DNA from: a bacterium HR17
Lineage (GTDB): Bacteria; Armatimonadota; Fervidibacteria; Fervidibacterales; Fervidibacteraceae
Direction: 5' to 3'
DNA length: 64,000 nt
Assembly (NCBI GenBank): GCA_002898575.1
Contig: BEHT01000008.1
Coordinates: 1-64,000 of the forward strand
Shown here: positions 8,990 to 19,366 of the stretch, piece by piece
Numbering within the stretch: the stretch's first letter is position 1
How the letters are laid out: each line of letters starts with the position of its first letter
Translations under genes and position numbers: made by a program
Notes under the pieces: model-generated
The model's database searches: none
Seen by the model: the letters and a program-made list of their open reading frames with translations, nothing else
Told to the model about the DNA's origin: nothing

Positions 8990-11900
8990 ATGCGTTTTGG
9001 GTTCTGGGTGGCGATGACGATGCTGGTGAGCAATTGGGCAAGTGGGCAAAGCGCCGTCGGCGTTTGGCATGACCCGTCCGTGCCCCAGCGAGCGGGATAT
9101 GCCGACCCGCAACGGCTGCTCCGATTGCTCCGCCGACACGGTTTTGCAGTGCAAGGGCTTTCGTCCGCTGACCTCGCTGACCCAACCAAGATGACGCCAC
9201 AAAAAGTTGCCCTCGTCCTTTTGCCCTACGGCGCTCATTTTCCCGCCGACGCTGTTGAGAACTTCCGCCGCTATTTGCGAGCGGGCGGACGGTTTCTCAG
9301 TTTAGGCGGCTACGCTTTTGATGAAGTGAGCGAACGGGACACAGGACAAGGGACGCAGGGCACATGGCAATGGGAAAAGCTGGCGAGCGAAAAGGTGCAA
9401 GTGTATACCGCGCAAAAAGGCATCCGCATCGTTGTGCCTGAAGAGGCACCCGTTGATTGGCATCGGGCGCGGGCGTTTGCGTCGCTGCGGTCAGGCGAAC
9501 GCTACTTGCTGATAGGCAAAGTGCGCACCGACGGCATCGCCGACGGGCACGGCGCTTATCTCGCCGCCGATTACTTTGACACCAACGGCAACCGCATCGC
9601 TTTCCAGCAAACGCAAATTGTCCGACGCACTGATGGCTGGCAGGAATTGGGCGTCGTCCTGCATGTCCCGAAAGATGCCGCAAAAGTTGCTATCAATGCC
9701 ATCGTGCACGGGCATGGAACAGCCGAGTTCAAGGATGTCGTGGTGAAACCTGTCATCAACACGCGCTGGGGTGACGCCCGCGATTGGATGCACATTGCTC
9801 CCGAGCAATTGGCGGTTTTTGACCCGTCGTTTCGGATTGATGGCGCGACGGCATTAGAACGCGCCAAAGGACATGCAAGGGATGTGGATAAGGTTGTGGT
9901 GCGGACAGAGGAGCCGATGAAGGGTTACGCGGCGGTGGCGCTCATCGGCGACAATGATCCCGTCAACCCGCAAGCGCGGTCGCGGCTCGTCCCTGTGCTC
10001 GTCGCCCGCGACAAGTTCGGGCGCTTCCTCGGTCCCGCCTTCAGCGTCCTACACCACTTCGCAGGTCCTTATGCAGGCAGCACTTGGGCGTTTTGCGGGA
10101 TTGAAAGCCACGACTTGACACAATCTCCGAAATTTCAAACCGTGTTGGTTGAAGTTGTCCGCCACATGTTGCGGGGCGTTTACCTGCACAGTTTGCGCCC
10201 CTCGTTTTGGACCTACCGCAAGGGCGAGACCGCTGCCGTCAGCGTCAAAGTGCGCAACGACGGTGGTGCGCCGCAAACGGTGACGGTGCGGATGGAAATG
10301 GCGCCGATGGCGCAGCCGTTGCGCATGGGCGCACCGATATCGCTTGGGGAACAAACGGTCACGCTATCGCCCCACGAAGAAACGACCGTGACGGTGCATT
10401 GGCGCATCCCACAAAACGCTGCACCCCTCTACGCCGTTCGCGCCGTTTTGATCGCCCCGTCCCGCGACGAACTATGGTCAGGTTTTTGCGTTTGGGACGA
10501 ACATGTGTCGCAAAATGCAACGCCGATCGCGTGGCGCGACAACGCCTTGTGCGAATGGGACGCCGAAAACAAACGGTGGCAACCCCGCTTCTGGCTGGGC
10601 ACGAACCAAACGGGCGTGATGTTCGCCCCTGCAGCGACTTGGGAAAACCCACTGCAGTGGGAGTTCGAGTTTGCGTTGATGCGAAAGATGGGCTTGAAAG
10701 TGTTACGTGTCTTGCACATCAGCCCCTTCGCGGGCGATTTGGAAAACCCGACCGAAGCGTTTTGGCGGCGTTACGACGCGCTGGTCTTGATGGCGCATCG
10801 GCACGGTTTGGTCCTGATGCCGACCTTGCACGAATGGATGGGCGTGAGCGTAGATGAAGCGACGCTGCGCAAGCAATGCGCCTTCGTGCGGCTCGTCGGT
10901 GCCCGATACAAAAACGCGCCCCGCATCGTTTGGGACATTGAAAACGAAGCGCAGGTCGAATTCCGTGACCATCCCGATTTGCATCGGTTGTTCAACGATT
11001 GGCTGCGCCAGCGTTACGGCTCTGACGAAAAGTTGCAAGCAGCGTGGCGAGAACGGGTCAGGTTGGGCGAAGCGCGTTACGCCGCACACAAACCGCGCAG
11101 CTGGGATGATTTGAAGTTCCGTGACATCCAGTATTTTCGCCGCTGGCTCATTGAGCGGTGGGTCAAAGCGAATGGGCAAGCGCTGCGTGAAAGCGGCGCG
11201 ATGCAACCCCTCACCGACGAAATTGACTGGAAAGTGTGCGGCGACCATTACGAGGGCGCGAAATGGCTGACCTTCACCAACCTGCACTATTACGGTGACC
11301 GTTCTCCGATGGCGATTGCGACCTACCTGAAGTTTCACGACCGCACCGCCCGTGGGCAAGGGTTAGCGGTCGGCGAGTTTGGTGCCCGCGACCACCCCAG
11401 TTTCCGCTTCGGCGGTTGGGGCTACGCGCCGACCGAAGAAGTCGTCCGACATTTCGTTGCCTTGCCTCTCTTGACTTTTGCGCTGCAAGGGGCGATGGCG
11501 CTCAACTGGGACTGGAAAGACATGGAAGCGTGCATTTTTCCGTGGGGCTTGGTGCACCAACACGGTGTTTATGCGTCCGTCGGGACGGAAGACGGGCAAC
11601 GCAGGACGCGGGTTTGGAATGTGGAAGCGGCGCTGAAAGTGGCGGGCAAAACTTTTGCCGCTGTCGCCCGGTTTGTGGAGCGGCACGCACCTCTCACTGA
11701 ACCGCGCCACATCGCGCTTGTCGTCCCTGACGACCATTTGCTCGGTGCGGAAGGCGAGGTGCGGTGGAGTGGGTTGGGTCCTGCAGGGCGCGTCAGCGCC
11801 GCTGTGTTCCGAGCGATTGAAGCGCTGTTGCGCCTCAAAGTGCCGTTCAGCGTCGTCCGCGAATGGGAGTGGGCAAACGCGTTCGCCGACGCATCCTCAC

Positions 11901-12958
11901 GGTCAAATTTGCGCCTGACCGCCATCGCCGTCTTCCCCGTCCCCTTCGTTTGGAGCGATGCGACTTACGAAGCCGTCAAACGCTTCGTTGAACAAGGAGG
12001 CATCGCCATCGTTACAGGCGATTTCACCTTTGACCCTGACCGTCAACGAACGCGAAAGCAGCGGTTGCGAGAGTTGCTCGGTATGCAATTTGTTGACGGC
12101 GTCCTGTCACCTTTTGAACTGGACGAAGTTGCGCCTGTGCGATGCGTGGCGACGGATGACGCGTTTGGGCTGCGGGAGTGGTCGGGCAAACCGTGTGTGA
12201 GGATGGGACAAGAGGCAAGGGGCATGGGGCAAGCGTTTAAGGGGCGGGTGTTGGCAGTGACGGAACAAGGGGCGCCCGTCGTGGTCGCTAACAGGGTGGG
12301 CAAAGGTTTGGTCGTGTTCTGCACCGATGCGCCCGAATGGCGCGGCGCGGACGAAACGCTGGCGGTCTACAAAGCGCTGCTGCAACGGGCAGCCGAGTTG
12401 CACAGCGTGCAACCAGAACGCTCAGCGCCGGTTTGGGGCGGCTGGATTGAGGTTGGCAAAGCACCCGAGATGTTAGCGGTCGGGCAAGCGAACAGCGGTC
12501 GGGGTGGGATTTTCGTCGCCGCCAACCCGACGAACCAAAGGCGCTCAGCGCACTTCGCCGCCGGTGCAGGGTATCCGGTCACGCGCCTGACGCTTTTGCC
12601 CCGCTGGGTCACCTTTTTGGCGTTGAGCACGCACAATGAACCCACAGCGGCATTGGTCGCTGGCGAGTTGTGGGGTGGTGAAGCGCCACTGCCTAAACGC
12701 TTAATGGTGCGCACGGAGTGCCCCACGCTGGTGTGGCACGAAGCACCATCGGCGCGGCTTGGGGCGCCGACCACGCGGTTCATCCCGCTGAACGCCGGCG
12801 AAGTGGCGATGCGCTGGAGCAAACCGAAAGCGCAACTCACAGTCAGCGACTTCGTGACAGGCAAAGTGCTCCTGCGCCGCACGGTGCAGGCAAAAAGCGG
12901 CTGGCTGCAAGTTGTCGTGCCGCCCGAACTGGCGCTGACGGAGTGGCAGGTTGAGTGA
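8990..12958 (+). CDS. Large secreted glycoside hydrolase, clan GH-A (GH42-like)
   Basis: A 1322-residue protein starting at the ATG at 8990 (MRFGFWVAMTMLVSNWASGQS, a signal peptide); earlier in-frame ATGs overlap hisG. Residues 28-110 resemble a class-I-amidotransferase-like fold (VALVLLPYGAHFP, LRAGGRFLSLGG). About 165-250 resemble a jelly-roll binding domain and 400-500 an immunoglobulin-like domain. The barrel spans about 540-880, with Glu653 (WDIENEA) as likely acid/base and Glu796 (VGEFGARD) as likely nucleophile. A further domain near 975-1040 (FVEQGGIAIVTGDFTF) recalls the GH42 trimerisation domain. The substrate is unknown; beta-galactosidase or another beta-glycosidase is possible. 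Confidence 0.78.
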   Translation: MRFGFWVAMTMLVSNWASGQSAVGVWHDPSVPQRAGYADPQRLLRLLRRHGFAVQGLSSADLADPTKMTPQKVALVLLPYGAHFPADAVENFRRYLRAGGRFLSLGGYAFDEVSERDTGQGTQGTWQWEKLASEKVQVYTAQKGIRIVVPEEAPVDWHRARAFASLRSGERYLLIGKVRTDGIADGHGAYLAADYFDTNGNRIAFQQTQIVRRTDGWQELGVVLHVPKDAAKVAINAIVHGHGTAEFKDVVVKPVINTRWGDARDWMHIAPEQLAVFDPSFRIDGATALERAKGHARDVDKVVVRTEEPMKGYAAVALIGDNDPVNPQARSRLVPVLVARDKFGRFLGPAFSVLHHFAGPYAGSTWAFCGIESHDLTQSPKFQTVLVEVVRHMLRGVYLHSLRPSFWTYRKGETAAVSVKVRNDGGAPQTVTVRMEMAPMAQPLRMGAPISLGEQTVTLSPHEETTVTVHWRIPQNAAPLYAVRAVLIAPSRDELWSGFCVWDEHVSQNATPIAWRDNALCEWDAENKRWQPRFWLGTNQTGVMFAPAATWENPLQWEFEFALMRKMGLKVLRVLHISPFAGDLENPTEAFWRRYDALVLMAHRHGLVLMPTLHEWMGVSVDEATLRKQCAFVRLVGARYKNAPRIVWDIENEAQVEFRDHPDLHRLFNDWLRQRYGSDEKLQAAWRERVRLGEARYAAHKPRSWDDLKFRDIQYFRRWLIERWVKANGQALRESGAMQPLTDEIDWKVCGDHYEGAKWLTFTNLHYYGDRSPMAIATYLKFHDRTARGQGLAVGEFGARDHPSFRFGGWGYAPTEEVVRHFVALPLLTFALQGAMALNWDWKDMEACIFPWGLVHQHGVYASVGTEDGQRRTRVWNVEAALKVAGKTFAAVARFVERHAPLTEPRHIALVVPDDHLLGAEGEVRWSGLGPAGRVSAAVFRAIEALLRLKVPFSVVREWEWANAFADASSRSNLRLTAIAVFPVPFVWSDATYEAVKRFVEQGGIAIVTGDFTFDPDRQRTRKQRLRELLGMQFVDGVLSPFELDEVAPVRCVATDDAFGLREWSGKPCVRMGQEARGMGQAFKGRVLAVTEQGAPVVVANRVGKGLVVFCTDAPEWRGADETLAVYKALLQRAAELHSVQPERSAPVWGGWIEVGKAPEMLAVGQANSGRGGIFVAANPTNQRRSAHFAAGAGYPVTRLTLLPRWVTFLALSTHNEPTAALVAGELWGGEAPLPKRLMVRTECPTLVWHEAPSARLGAPTTRFIPLNAGEVAMRWSKPKAQLTVSDFVTGKVLLRRTVQAKSGWLQVVVPPELALTEWQVE

Positions 12959-12972
12959 GAGGGGAGCATTTT

Positions 12973-14784
12973 TCAGCGCCGCCACCATCGCAGCGTCAGC
13001 ACCCCTTCCATCAGCAAACAAGCGAGCGACAGCAACAGGCAAAGAGGCGATAAGTCCCGCAGCGGTGTCGCCGCAAGGGATAGGGTAGGGGGTTGGCTTG
13101 AGTGGATGAAAACGCCGTTATGGTGCGCCAACGCGCGGCGCACCTGTTCGGGAGCGGGTAGCCGAAAATCGCTTTCACTCAAAGGTGGCACGGTCGTCCG
13201 CAACGGCGCAACTTCGGGCGCTTCGTCGGTCTCGCGCGGCACTAACACGCCGCCTTTGTAGGCAGCGAAAGTGATGAGGCGGTAAATGAGCGGCACGAAG
13301 GCAGGCGACCGCACAAGGTTGCCGTCGCGCTCGGTGAGCGGCACCGTGAGCAACAGCAGCCGCCCTTGACCGACAGACAGTTCCAACAGCAGCGGGGCAC
13401 CTGTTTCCAGCGCGACGAGTGTCCGTAAGCGGGCGTTATCGCCTTGCACCAGGGCAGGGCGCGCTACGACGCCTTGCAAGGTAGCGCCCAGCCCGTTCAG
13501 CAACGGCACCGTTTCGTCCGTCCAACGGACCCGCTGCAGCGGGGTCGGCTCCGCCCGCACTGTCAACCCCAACGCCGCCCACAAAGGTGAACGCGCTGCG
13601 TCGGCGACGATGACGGCGTTGTGCCCCTGACGGACCCACGCCAGCACCTTGCGGGTGAGGGTCAGGTCGGTCGGCGCCGAGGCGATGAGCGCGTCGGCGT
13701 CAAACTGCCACCCGCTCAGCGGTGACAAGTTCAGGGCGCGTAGCGCGGCGACGATGAAAGTGTTGCCTTGTCGGACGGCACACGCGACGCGCAAACGATG
13801 CGGTGCCCGCACAACGAACGCCACGCGGTCGTCCAGCGCCAACGCGTCCGCTGCCAGCGGATTGGCTTGCCACCGCACCTCGCACCGCACCCAACCGTTG
13901 CGGTCCGCCAACCGCCAAATCGCTGGAGGCAATGGGAATGCCAGCACGAGTTCTCGCCCTGCCGGCAGTTGAGCGGGACGGACGGTGACGACTTGCGCGT
14001 TTGCCCGCAGGGCGATGTTGCCTGTCAGCGGTTGACGGCTCAAATTGCGCAAACGCACCTGCAGTTGCCCGTCCGCTTGCGGGTCCAGCGGCATCCGCAA
14101 AAGCGCGTCTACACGGGCGTTGCCGACGGCAGGTGTTTCCTTGACATCTACGACCGTCAGCGGGTTCCGCAAGGGTGGCAATCGCAGCGACCGAAAGGGT
14201 TCGCTCTGCAAATCGGTGACGACGATGAGCCGCTTGGCGGCAGCGGTGTGGGACGCAAGCAACGCATCGGCGGTCTGCAACGCAGGCGTCAAGTCCAGCG
14301 CCTTAAAGGTCGGGCGCAACCGGCGCAAGGCAGCGCGCAACACGGCGCGGTCAGTCGTGAAAGGGACGAGCGGTTCGCCGCTACGGTCAGCAGCGACCAC
14401 CGCGATGTCGGCGGGGATGTTCGCGACGAGTTGTTCGCACCAACGCTGAACCTGTCGCCACCACACAGGGTGACCGCCCTGTAGGCTAAGTGAGGTGTCC
14501 ACGACAAGGGCAAGGGCTGTCGGGGCAGGCGGCAGCGGCAGGCTGAGAGGCGCGTAGAGGCGCAACAGAGACAACAGAGCGAACAACACCGCTCCAGTCC
14601 GCAACGCCACCAGCATCAGTTCCCGCAGCCAGCGGCGCCCTTGCATTTGCAGCGTCGCGTCGTGCAAAAAGCGCGTCATCGCAAAGGGCATGACCCGTCG
14701 GCGCCGCCGCGCCAGTAAGTGCACGAGGACGGGCAAAGCCGCAAGGGCTAACACCGGTAGCAGGTGCGGCTGACCCAGTTGCAT
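12973..14784 (-). CDS. BatA-type membrane protein with von Willebrand factor A domain
   Basis: About 603 residues. The N-terminus (MQLGQPHLLPVLALAALPVLVHLLARRRRR) is the BatA hydrophobic/basic signature, followed by a second membrane helix near residue 50. A VWA domain begins ALALVVDTSLSLQGG, whose DTSLS is the metal-ion-dependent adhesion site. A C-terminal helix (LCLLLSLACLLMEGVLTL) anchors the end. Homologues often act with MoxR ATPases, but none is present here. Start chosen at 14784, where BatA homology begins; the upstream extension is not hydrophobic. It is convergent with the glycoside hydrolase. Confidence 0.78.
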   Translation of the reverse strand: MQLGQPHLLPVLALAALPVLVHLLARRRRRVMPFAMTRFLHDATLQMQGRRWLRELMLVALRTGAVLFALLSLLRLYAPLSLPLPPAPTALALVVDTSLSLQGGHPVWWRQVQRWCEQLVANIPADIAVVAADRSGEPLVPFTTDRAVLRAALRRLRPTFKALDLTPALQTADALLASHTAAAKRLIVVTDLQSEPFRSLRLPPLRNPLTVVDVKETPAVGNARVDALLRMPLDPQADGQLQVRLRNLSRQPLTGNIALRANAQVVTVRPAQLPAGRELVLAFPLPPAIWRLADRNGWVRCEVRWQANPLAADALALDDRVAFVVRAPHRLRVACAVRQGNTFIVAALRALNLSPLSGWQFDADALIASAPTDLTLTRKVLAWVRQGHNAVIVADAARSPLWAALGLTVRAEPTPLQRVRWTDETVPLLNGLGATLQGVVARPALVQGDNARLRTLVALETGAPLLLELSVGQGRLLLLTVPLTERDGNLVRSPAFVPLIYRLITFAAYKGGVLVPRETDEAPEVAPLRTTVPPLSESDFRLPAPEQVRRALAHHNGVFIHSSQPPTLSLAATPLRDLSPLCLLLSLACLLMEGVLTLRWWRR

Positions 14785-14872
14785 GTGAGAACGCCCCCAT
14801 CGGTCGCGTTCACACCGAACACTTGCAAAGGACACCCCTTTGGCGCGCCATCCGTTTTGTTAGGCAAGGGCA

Positions 14873-17194
14873 TCAATAGAACTGCCCGACGCTGGTGTCC
14901 AAAAAAGTGCCCTGATTGGATGTCCCGAACAGTTGCTGGAACAGGGGGAAGGCTTTGACGACGAAAAAGAAGCGGAACTCCCGCCGCTCGCGGTTGTAAG
15001 TCAGCCACAGTTGGTAGCAGTGCAGGTCGCGGGTGACGCGGAACTGCACGATGTCCATCTTGCGCAGCAACCCGCTATAGCCCAGCAGAGTTTCCAGCCG
15101 CCAACTCTTTGAGACGCTCCAGTCCATGAACAGGCGCGCCAGCGCTAAGCGCCCCTGCGTCGGCGAGTAACGGAAGGTCAACTCCGAGCGAAACCCGCCC
15201 GGCGGCGGAGCGGGGCGCTCTTCGGCGAATGGGGTCGGTTGGATGCCATAGTAACTGACGAAGGTGCCGTAAGTCGGCACACCCAGCGTGGACGGTTTGC
15301 TCAACACGATGCGCCCTAACAGGTCCAGCCATTGCCCGCGCTCTAAACTGTAGCCCGTTGACAAGTCCACCGCCGCGCCTTGATAAGGGCGCCACCGCAG
15401 GTTGAGCAGTGCATCGCGGTAGAAGTTGTTGCGGACATCTAAGCCCGTCGTCAGTGACAGCAGGAACCTGTCCGACGGCGCCAAACTCAGTCGCAGGTCC
15501 AAGTTCTCATAGTTGGTTCGCAGGTCTGAGGTGAAGGGCGTGAAGCCCCGCACCCGTTGCCGCCAATAGTCCAAGTCCAACCGGCTTTGCCCACCTAACT
15601 CCCATGCCAGCGAGCCCCGGTAGCCGTAGAGGTATTGCGCCGTGTCGTTGCCGTAGAGGAACTGCTCAAACAGCGCGCTGTGGGTGAGGGAGAGCCGCTC
15701 AGCGACCCGCACCGTTCGGGTCGGCGTCTCCATCCGCAGATGCACCCGCTCCGTCGTCAAAGTCTGCACCGGCTGGTTAAAGCCGAGAAAACGCGGCTCA
15801 CGCCACCGGGCGAGGCTGATGACGATAAAAGGTAGGGTGAAACGCGGCTGATGAGGGCGGAAGGTGAAGGTTATCTCAGGCAACCGGTCCAGCGCGTAGG
15901 TCGTATCGCCCAGAAACTTTTCGCGGTCTAAGTCCACGCGCTGCTCAAACCTTAGCGCCCAATCCCATGTGTCGGAGAGGCGCCGCCGCACTTCCACTCG
16001 CTCGGTCAACTCTTCGTCGGTCGCTTGTCCCGGTCGGCGGGTTTGGCGCAGCGTACCCAGCAGGTTGAGGGATTGAGCGACGGTGCTGAAAGTGTGCGAA
16101 AAGGTCCAGACGCGTTCGTCTGTGAAGTTGCCGTAGCGAAACGCCCGCAGCGCCAGCTCCGTCGCACCCCGCAGCCAGTTGCGCCGCAGGCTAAATTGCT
16201 GCTGGACGGTGGACGACACTTGTCCACCCAAAAACGGCGCGTTGCGCCGGTCGTCCCAAAAGGTCGTCAGAAGCAAGCCGGCAAACAGCGTTTGCTGGTG
16301 CCGCCACGAAAAAGTCCGTTCGCGCCCCAAAAACGGCGACCGCTGTAAAAACAGGCTCAAGTCACCCTGCGCCTGGCGGAAGTTGTAACTGTGCTCCAAG
16401 CCGTAGCCCGTCCCGCGCTGTTGCGAGAGGTCCAGCAACAGGTTGACGGTTTGCGCCCGCGTGTCCAGCAAACTTATGGTCGTTTTGACGAAAACGCCTC
16501 CCAGCCGGTCGTAGCCGAAATCGGGGGTGAAAGGCAACCGGCTGCGTTGGCGCCGGGGCTTGATGGAAATGGTGTAGCGTCCCAACCCGATGATTTTGCG
16601 GTCACCGAGAAAAACGCCGATGTGTCGCAGGATGAGCCGGTCGTTGGGCAAAATCTCCACCGACTCCGCTCGCAGGCTGTAGTGCGGGACGGGACGGTCG
16701 CAGGACGAGAGGGTCGCTTGCTCAGCCGTCCACCGCTGCTCGGTGCCGCTGAAGTGGTGGACGGTCAGGTAAAGGGGTTCGGCGACGCCAGCGCCGAAGA
16801 AACTCGGTTCCATTGTTGCCTTGCCGCCGTCCATCGTCCACTGCCGCTGACCGAGGTCGTAGACAATGCGCCCACCGACGAACTCCAAACCCCGCTGCGA
16901 TAGCAGCCGCACGCCTTCCGAGGCTTCCACAATTTGGTCGCGTCGGCGGTAGCGCAGGCGACGGGTGAACAGGGTGAAGTTGCGGTAGGTCAAGCGCACC
17001 AAGCCAGTGCCTTCTGCGGTGCGCCATTCCTCCGTTTGCGGTTCATAACGCAACGGCAATTCGCTCTCCACACGCAGCGTATCCCCCAGTGATCCGACCG
17101 ATGGCGGCATTTCTTGGGGCATTTGGCAACGCCCTGCCGCGACACAAGAGGTAAGGCAACAGCCCATGAGCAAGTAACGCCCCAACCGCGTCAC
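14873..17194 (-). CDS. lptD: LPS-assembly outer-membrane protein LptD-like
   Basis: About 773 residues. The N-terminal signal segment (MTRLGRYLLMGCCLTSC) is followed by an OstA/LptA-like beta-taco region (YRNFTLFTRRLRYRRRDQ; GLEFVGGRIVYDLGQRQW). A long region of alternating residues rich in Arg, Tyr and Phe follows, typical of an outer-membrane barrel, and the final residues end in FY. LptD inserts lipopolysaccharide into the outer leaflet. The GTG start at 17194 overlaps the stop of the LptF/G gene in a GTGA, which suggests translational coupling and supports that start over upstream ATGs. Its pairing with a permease gene supports the assignment. Confidence 0.8.
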   Translation of the reverse strand: MTRLGRYLLMGCCLTSCVAAGRCQMPQEMPPSVGSLGDTLRVESELPLRYEPQTEEWRTAEGTGLVRLTYRNFTLFTRRLRYRRRDQIVEASEGVRLLSQRGLEFVGGRIVYDLGQRQWTMDGGKATMEPSFFGAGVAEPLYLTVHHFSGTEQRWTAEQATLSSCDRPVPHYSLRAESVEILPNDRLILRHIGVFLGDRKIIGLGRYTISIKPRRQRSRLPFTPDFGYDRLGGVFVKTTISLLDTRAQTVNLLLDLSQQRGTGYGLEHSYNFRQAQGDLSLFLQRSPFLGRERTFSWRHQQTLFAGLLLTTFWDDRRNAPFLGGQVSSTVQQQFSLRRNWLRGATELALRAFRYGNFTDERVWTFSHTFSTVAQSLNLLGTLRQTRRPGQATDEELTERVEVRRRLSDTWDWALRFEQRVDLDREKFLGDTTYALDRLPEITFTFRPHQPRFTLPFIVISLARWREPRFLGFNQPVQTLTTERVHLRMETPTRTVRVAERLSLTHSALFEQFLYGNDTAQYLYGYRGSLAWELGGQSRLDLDYWRQRVRGFTPFTSDLRTNYENLDLRLSLAPSDRFLLSLTTGLDVRNNFYRDALLNLRWRPYQGAAVDLSTGYSLERGQWLDLLGRIVLSKPSTLGVPTYGTFVSYYGIQPTPFAEERPAPPPGGFRSELTFRYSPTQGRLALARLFMDWSVSKSWRLETLLGYSGLLRKMDIVQFRVTRDLHCYQLWLTYNRERREFRFFFVVKAFPLFQQLFGTSNQGTFLDTSVGQFY

Positions 17195-18366
17195 CGCGCC
17201 CGCCACAGCAACCATACCCCCATCAAACCGAACAAAAAGTTTTGTGACCACGCGACGAGGAACGGGGCGATGCGGTACTTTTCACCGACAACTTCCGACC
17301 AACCCATCGCCCCTTGATAGAGGAAGACGCCTAAGACGGCGATGAACAAGCCGGCGAAACTACCGCTACGGGCAAAGCGGATGCTTAGCGGCGCCGCCCA
17401 AAGGGTCATCACGATCGTCGCTGCCGGCACGGCGAACTTGAAGTGGTAGGCGACCTTGAAACTGTAGGCGTCCATGCCGCCCTTCTCAAAGACGGCGATG
17501 CGATCTTTCAACTCTTGCACCGACAACTCAAAAGGCTGGCGCTGATCTGCCCAAAACTCCTGCAAGTTCTCGTGCAAGTTCAACACCAACTGGCGCATGG
17601 GGCGTTCGGTGTGGACGAGCAAATTGCCTTTGCGCCCGTAGGTGTGGACGACGACATTATGAAAAACCCAGCGGTTGCTGGTAGGGTCCTTTTGTCCCCA
17701 CTGAGCGGTGATGACTTGTGGGAACGCCCAATTGCGCGGGTCCTTGCGGTAAATGAGCACCCCCCGCAAAGTAGCGGTCGCTCGGTCCACTTCGCGAACA
17801 TAAAAGTAAAAGTCGTTGCCGACCTTGAAGAACTTGTCTGGCTCCACCAACGGTGTCGGGTTGACGACGAGAAGCCGTTGCAAAATTTCGTTGGCGCGCC
17901 GATTGGTCACCGGTGCCACGCGATCGTTGAGGTAAAAATCGCCGACCGACACCAACGCGGCGACGATGACGAACGGCGTCACGACCCGCTGCACGCTTAC
18001 CCCACTCGCCCGCAACGCAATCAGTTCCATTTCGCGCCCCATACGGTTCAGCGTCACGGAAGTCGCCAGAATCATGCCGATGGGGATGGACAACACGGCA
18101 GCGCTGGGCATCAGGTAAACGACCATCAGTAGCGCGTCCCGCGCCGGAACGCCCCGGCCGATGGACTTGATCGCCCAGTAAAAGTAATGCCCGGTCAGCA
18201 CGACGACAAAGAACAGCACGCCCGCACAAAAGGGTGCGATCATCTCCCGCAGCACATAACGGTCCATGCGGGAGACGAACGGCACTGCCCAATACAGCCA
18301 TCCCCAACGCCGTGCAGCGGGCGATGCCGGTGGCAATGCCGTCGCCAAAGGGCGTGTCGGTTCCAT
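17191..18366 (-). CDS. LptF/LptG-family permease
   Basis: About 391 residues: MDRYVLREMIAPFCAG opens the first helix, with further helices in SAAVLSIPIGMILATSVT and after a large periplasmic beta domain. The family motif LNRMGREMELIALRASG lies in the coupling segment. Two or three helices close the protein. LptF/G permeases, powered by LptB, extract LPS from the inner membrane. Only one permease gene is seen, so it may work as a homodimer or its partner lies elsewhere. Start at the ATG at 18366 with GGGTGA upstream; the longer frame lacks homology. Confidence 0.85.
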   Translation of the reverse strand: MEPTRPLATALPPASPAARRWGWLYWAVPFVSRMDRYVLREMIAPFCAGVLFFVVVLTGHYFYWAIKSIGRGVPARDALLMVVYLMPSAAVLSIPIGMILATSVTLNRMGREMELIALRASGVSVQRVVTPFVIVAALVSVGDFYLNDRVAPVTNRRANEILQRLLVVNPTPLVEPDKFFKVGNDFYFYVREVDRATATLRGVLIYRKDPRNWAFPQVITAQWGQKDPTSNRWVFHNVVVHTYGRKGNLLVHTERPMRQLVLNLHENLQEFWADQRQPFELSVQELKDRIAVFEKGGMDAYSFKVAYHFKFAVPAATIVMTLWAAPLSIRFARSGSFAGLFIAVLGVFLYQGAMGWSEVVGEKYRIAPFLVAWSQNFLFGLMGVWLLWRAR

Positions 18367-18492
18367 GCCGAATGTCACCCTGTTTGCGCGATGTGGTTTA
18401 AGGCACGCTGCCCCGTCTCGGATGGTGCGCCTCGCGCCGCACTGCAAAGGGCACCGCTCCCGCAGCGTTACCGCTTGCGTTCGGGTCGGACA

Positions 18493-19332
18493 TCAACGGC
18501 TGACAAAAGTTATCGGCGCGTGGGGCACATATCCTGCGTCAGCGGCGCGTTGCAACAACAGGGCAATCGCTTGCTGTCCCCGTTCGCCCATGTCCACCGT
18601 CAACGCGTTGACATACATGCCGACGAACCGCTGAGCACGGGCGGTGTCCATGCCCCGCCCGAACTGGTGGGCGTAGGCGAGGGCTTCGTCGCGATGGCTT
18701 AAGGCGTAAGCGACGCTGGCGCGGACATGGGCTAAGACCATCCGCTGCACCTCCGCCGGTAACGCCCGCCGAACGACATTGACGCCCAACGGCAAGGGCA
18801 GTCCTGTTTCACCTGCCCACCACTCACCCAAATCCAGCACCTTTACCAACCCGGCGTCCGCGTAGGTCAATTGCCCTTCGTGAATGAGCAAACCGAACGG
18901 CACCTCACCCGCCTGCACTGCATCCATGATGCGGTCAAAAGGCAACACGACGAACGGGAAATTGCCGACGCACAACCGCAGCGCCAAAAACGCCGTCGTC
19001 AGCGTCCCGGGCACAGCGACGGGCAATCGCCGTAAATCGGCTATCGGGTGCGGCTCGCGGGCGACGACGATGGGACCGTAGCCGTCGCCCATGCTTGCCC
19101 CGCTGGTCAAAATGGCATAGCGGTGCGCCAAATAAGCGCACGCGTGCACCGACGCGGCGCTGATATCCAACGCGCCCTGCAGCAGCAACTCGTTGAGCGT
19201 TTGGATGTCGCGCAGGATGTGCTCATAGCGAATGGGACGCGTGTCCACTTTACCGTTCGTCATCGCGTAAAACATGAAAGCGTCGTCAGCATCTGGACTG
19301 TGTCCCAAAGTCAGCACGATCGTGTCTCCCAA
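18493..19332 (-). CDS. mqnD: 1,4-dihydroxy-6-naphthoate synthase (futalosine menaquinone pathway)
   Basis: A 279-residue periplasmic-binding-protein-like fold with the MqnD signature LGHSPDADDAFMFYAM at the N-terminus, SVHACAYLAHRYAIL and LLIHEGQLTYADAGL. MqnD converts cyclic dehypoxanthine futalosine to dihydroxynaphthoate, a late step in menaquinone synthesis. It is the only futalosine-pathway gene here. The start is uncertain: the TTG at 19332 has GGTGAG close by, while the GTG at 19317 (MLTLGHSPD) has GGGAGA seven bases upstream. The menaquinone would feed the bc-type complex encoded at 30-35 kb. Confidence 0.87.
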   Translation of the reverse strand: MGDTIVLTLGHSPDADDAFMFYAMTNGKVDTRPIRYEHILRDIQTLNELLLQGALDISAASVHACAYLAHRYAILTSGASMGDGYGPIVVAREPHPIADLRRLPVAVPGTLTTAFLALRLCVGNFPFVVLPFDRIMDAVQAGEVPFGLLIHEGQLTYADAGLVKVLDLGEWWAGETGLPLPLGVNVVRRALPAEVQRMVLAHVRASVAYALSHRDEALAYAHQFGRGMDTARAQRFVGMYVNALTVDMGERGQQAIALLLQRAADAGYVPHAPITFVSR

Positions 19333-19366
19333 CAGCGCTCACCGTCCTGACCGTTGTCTGCAAACG

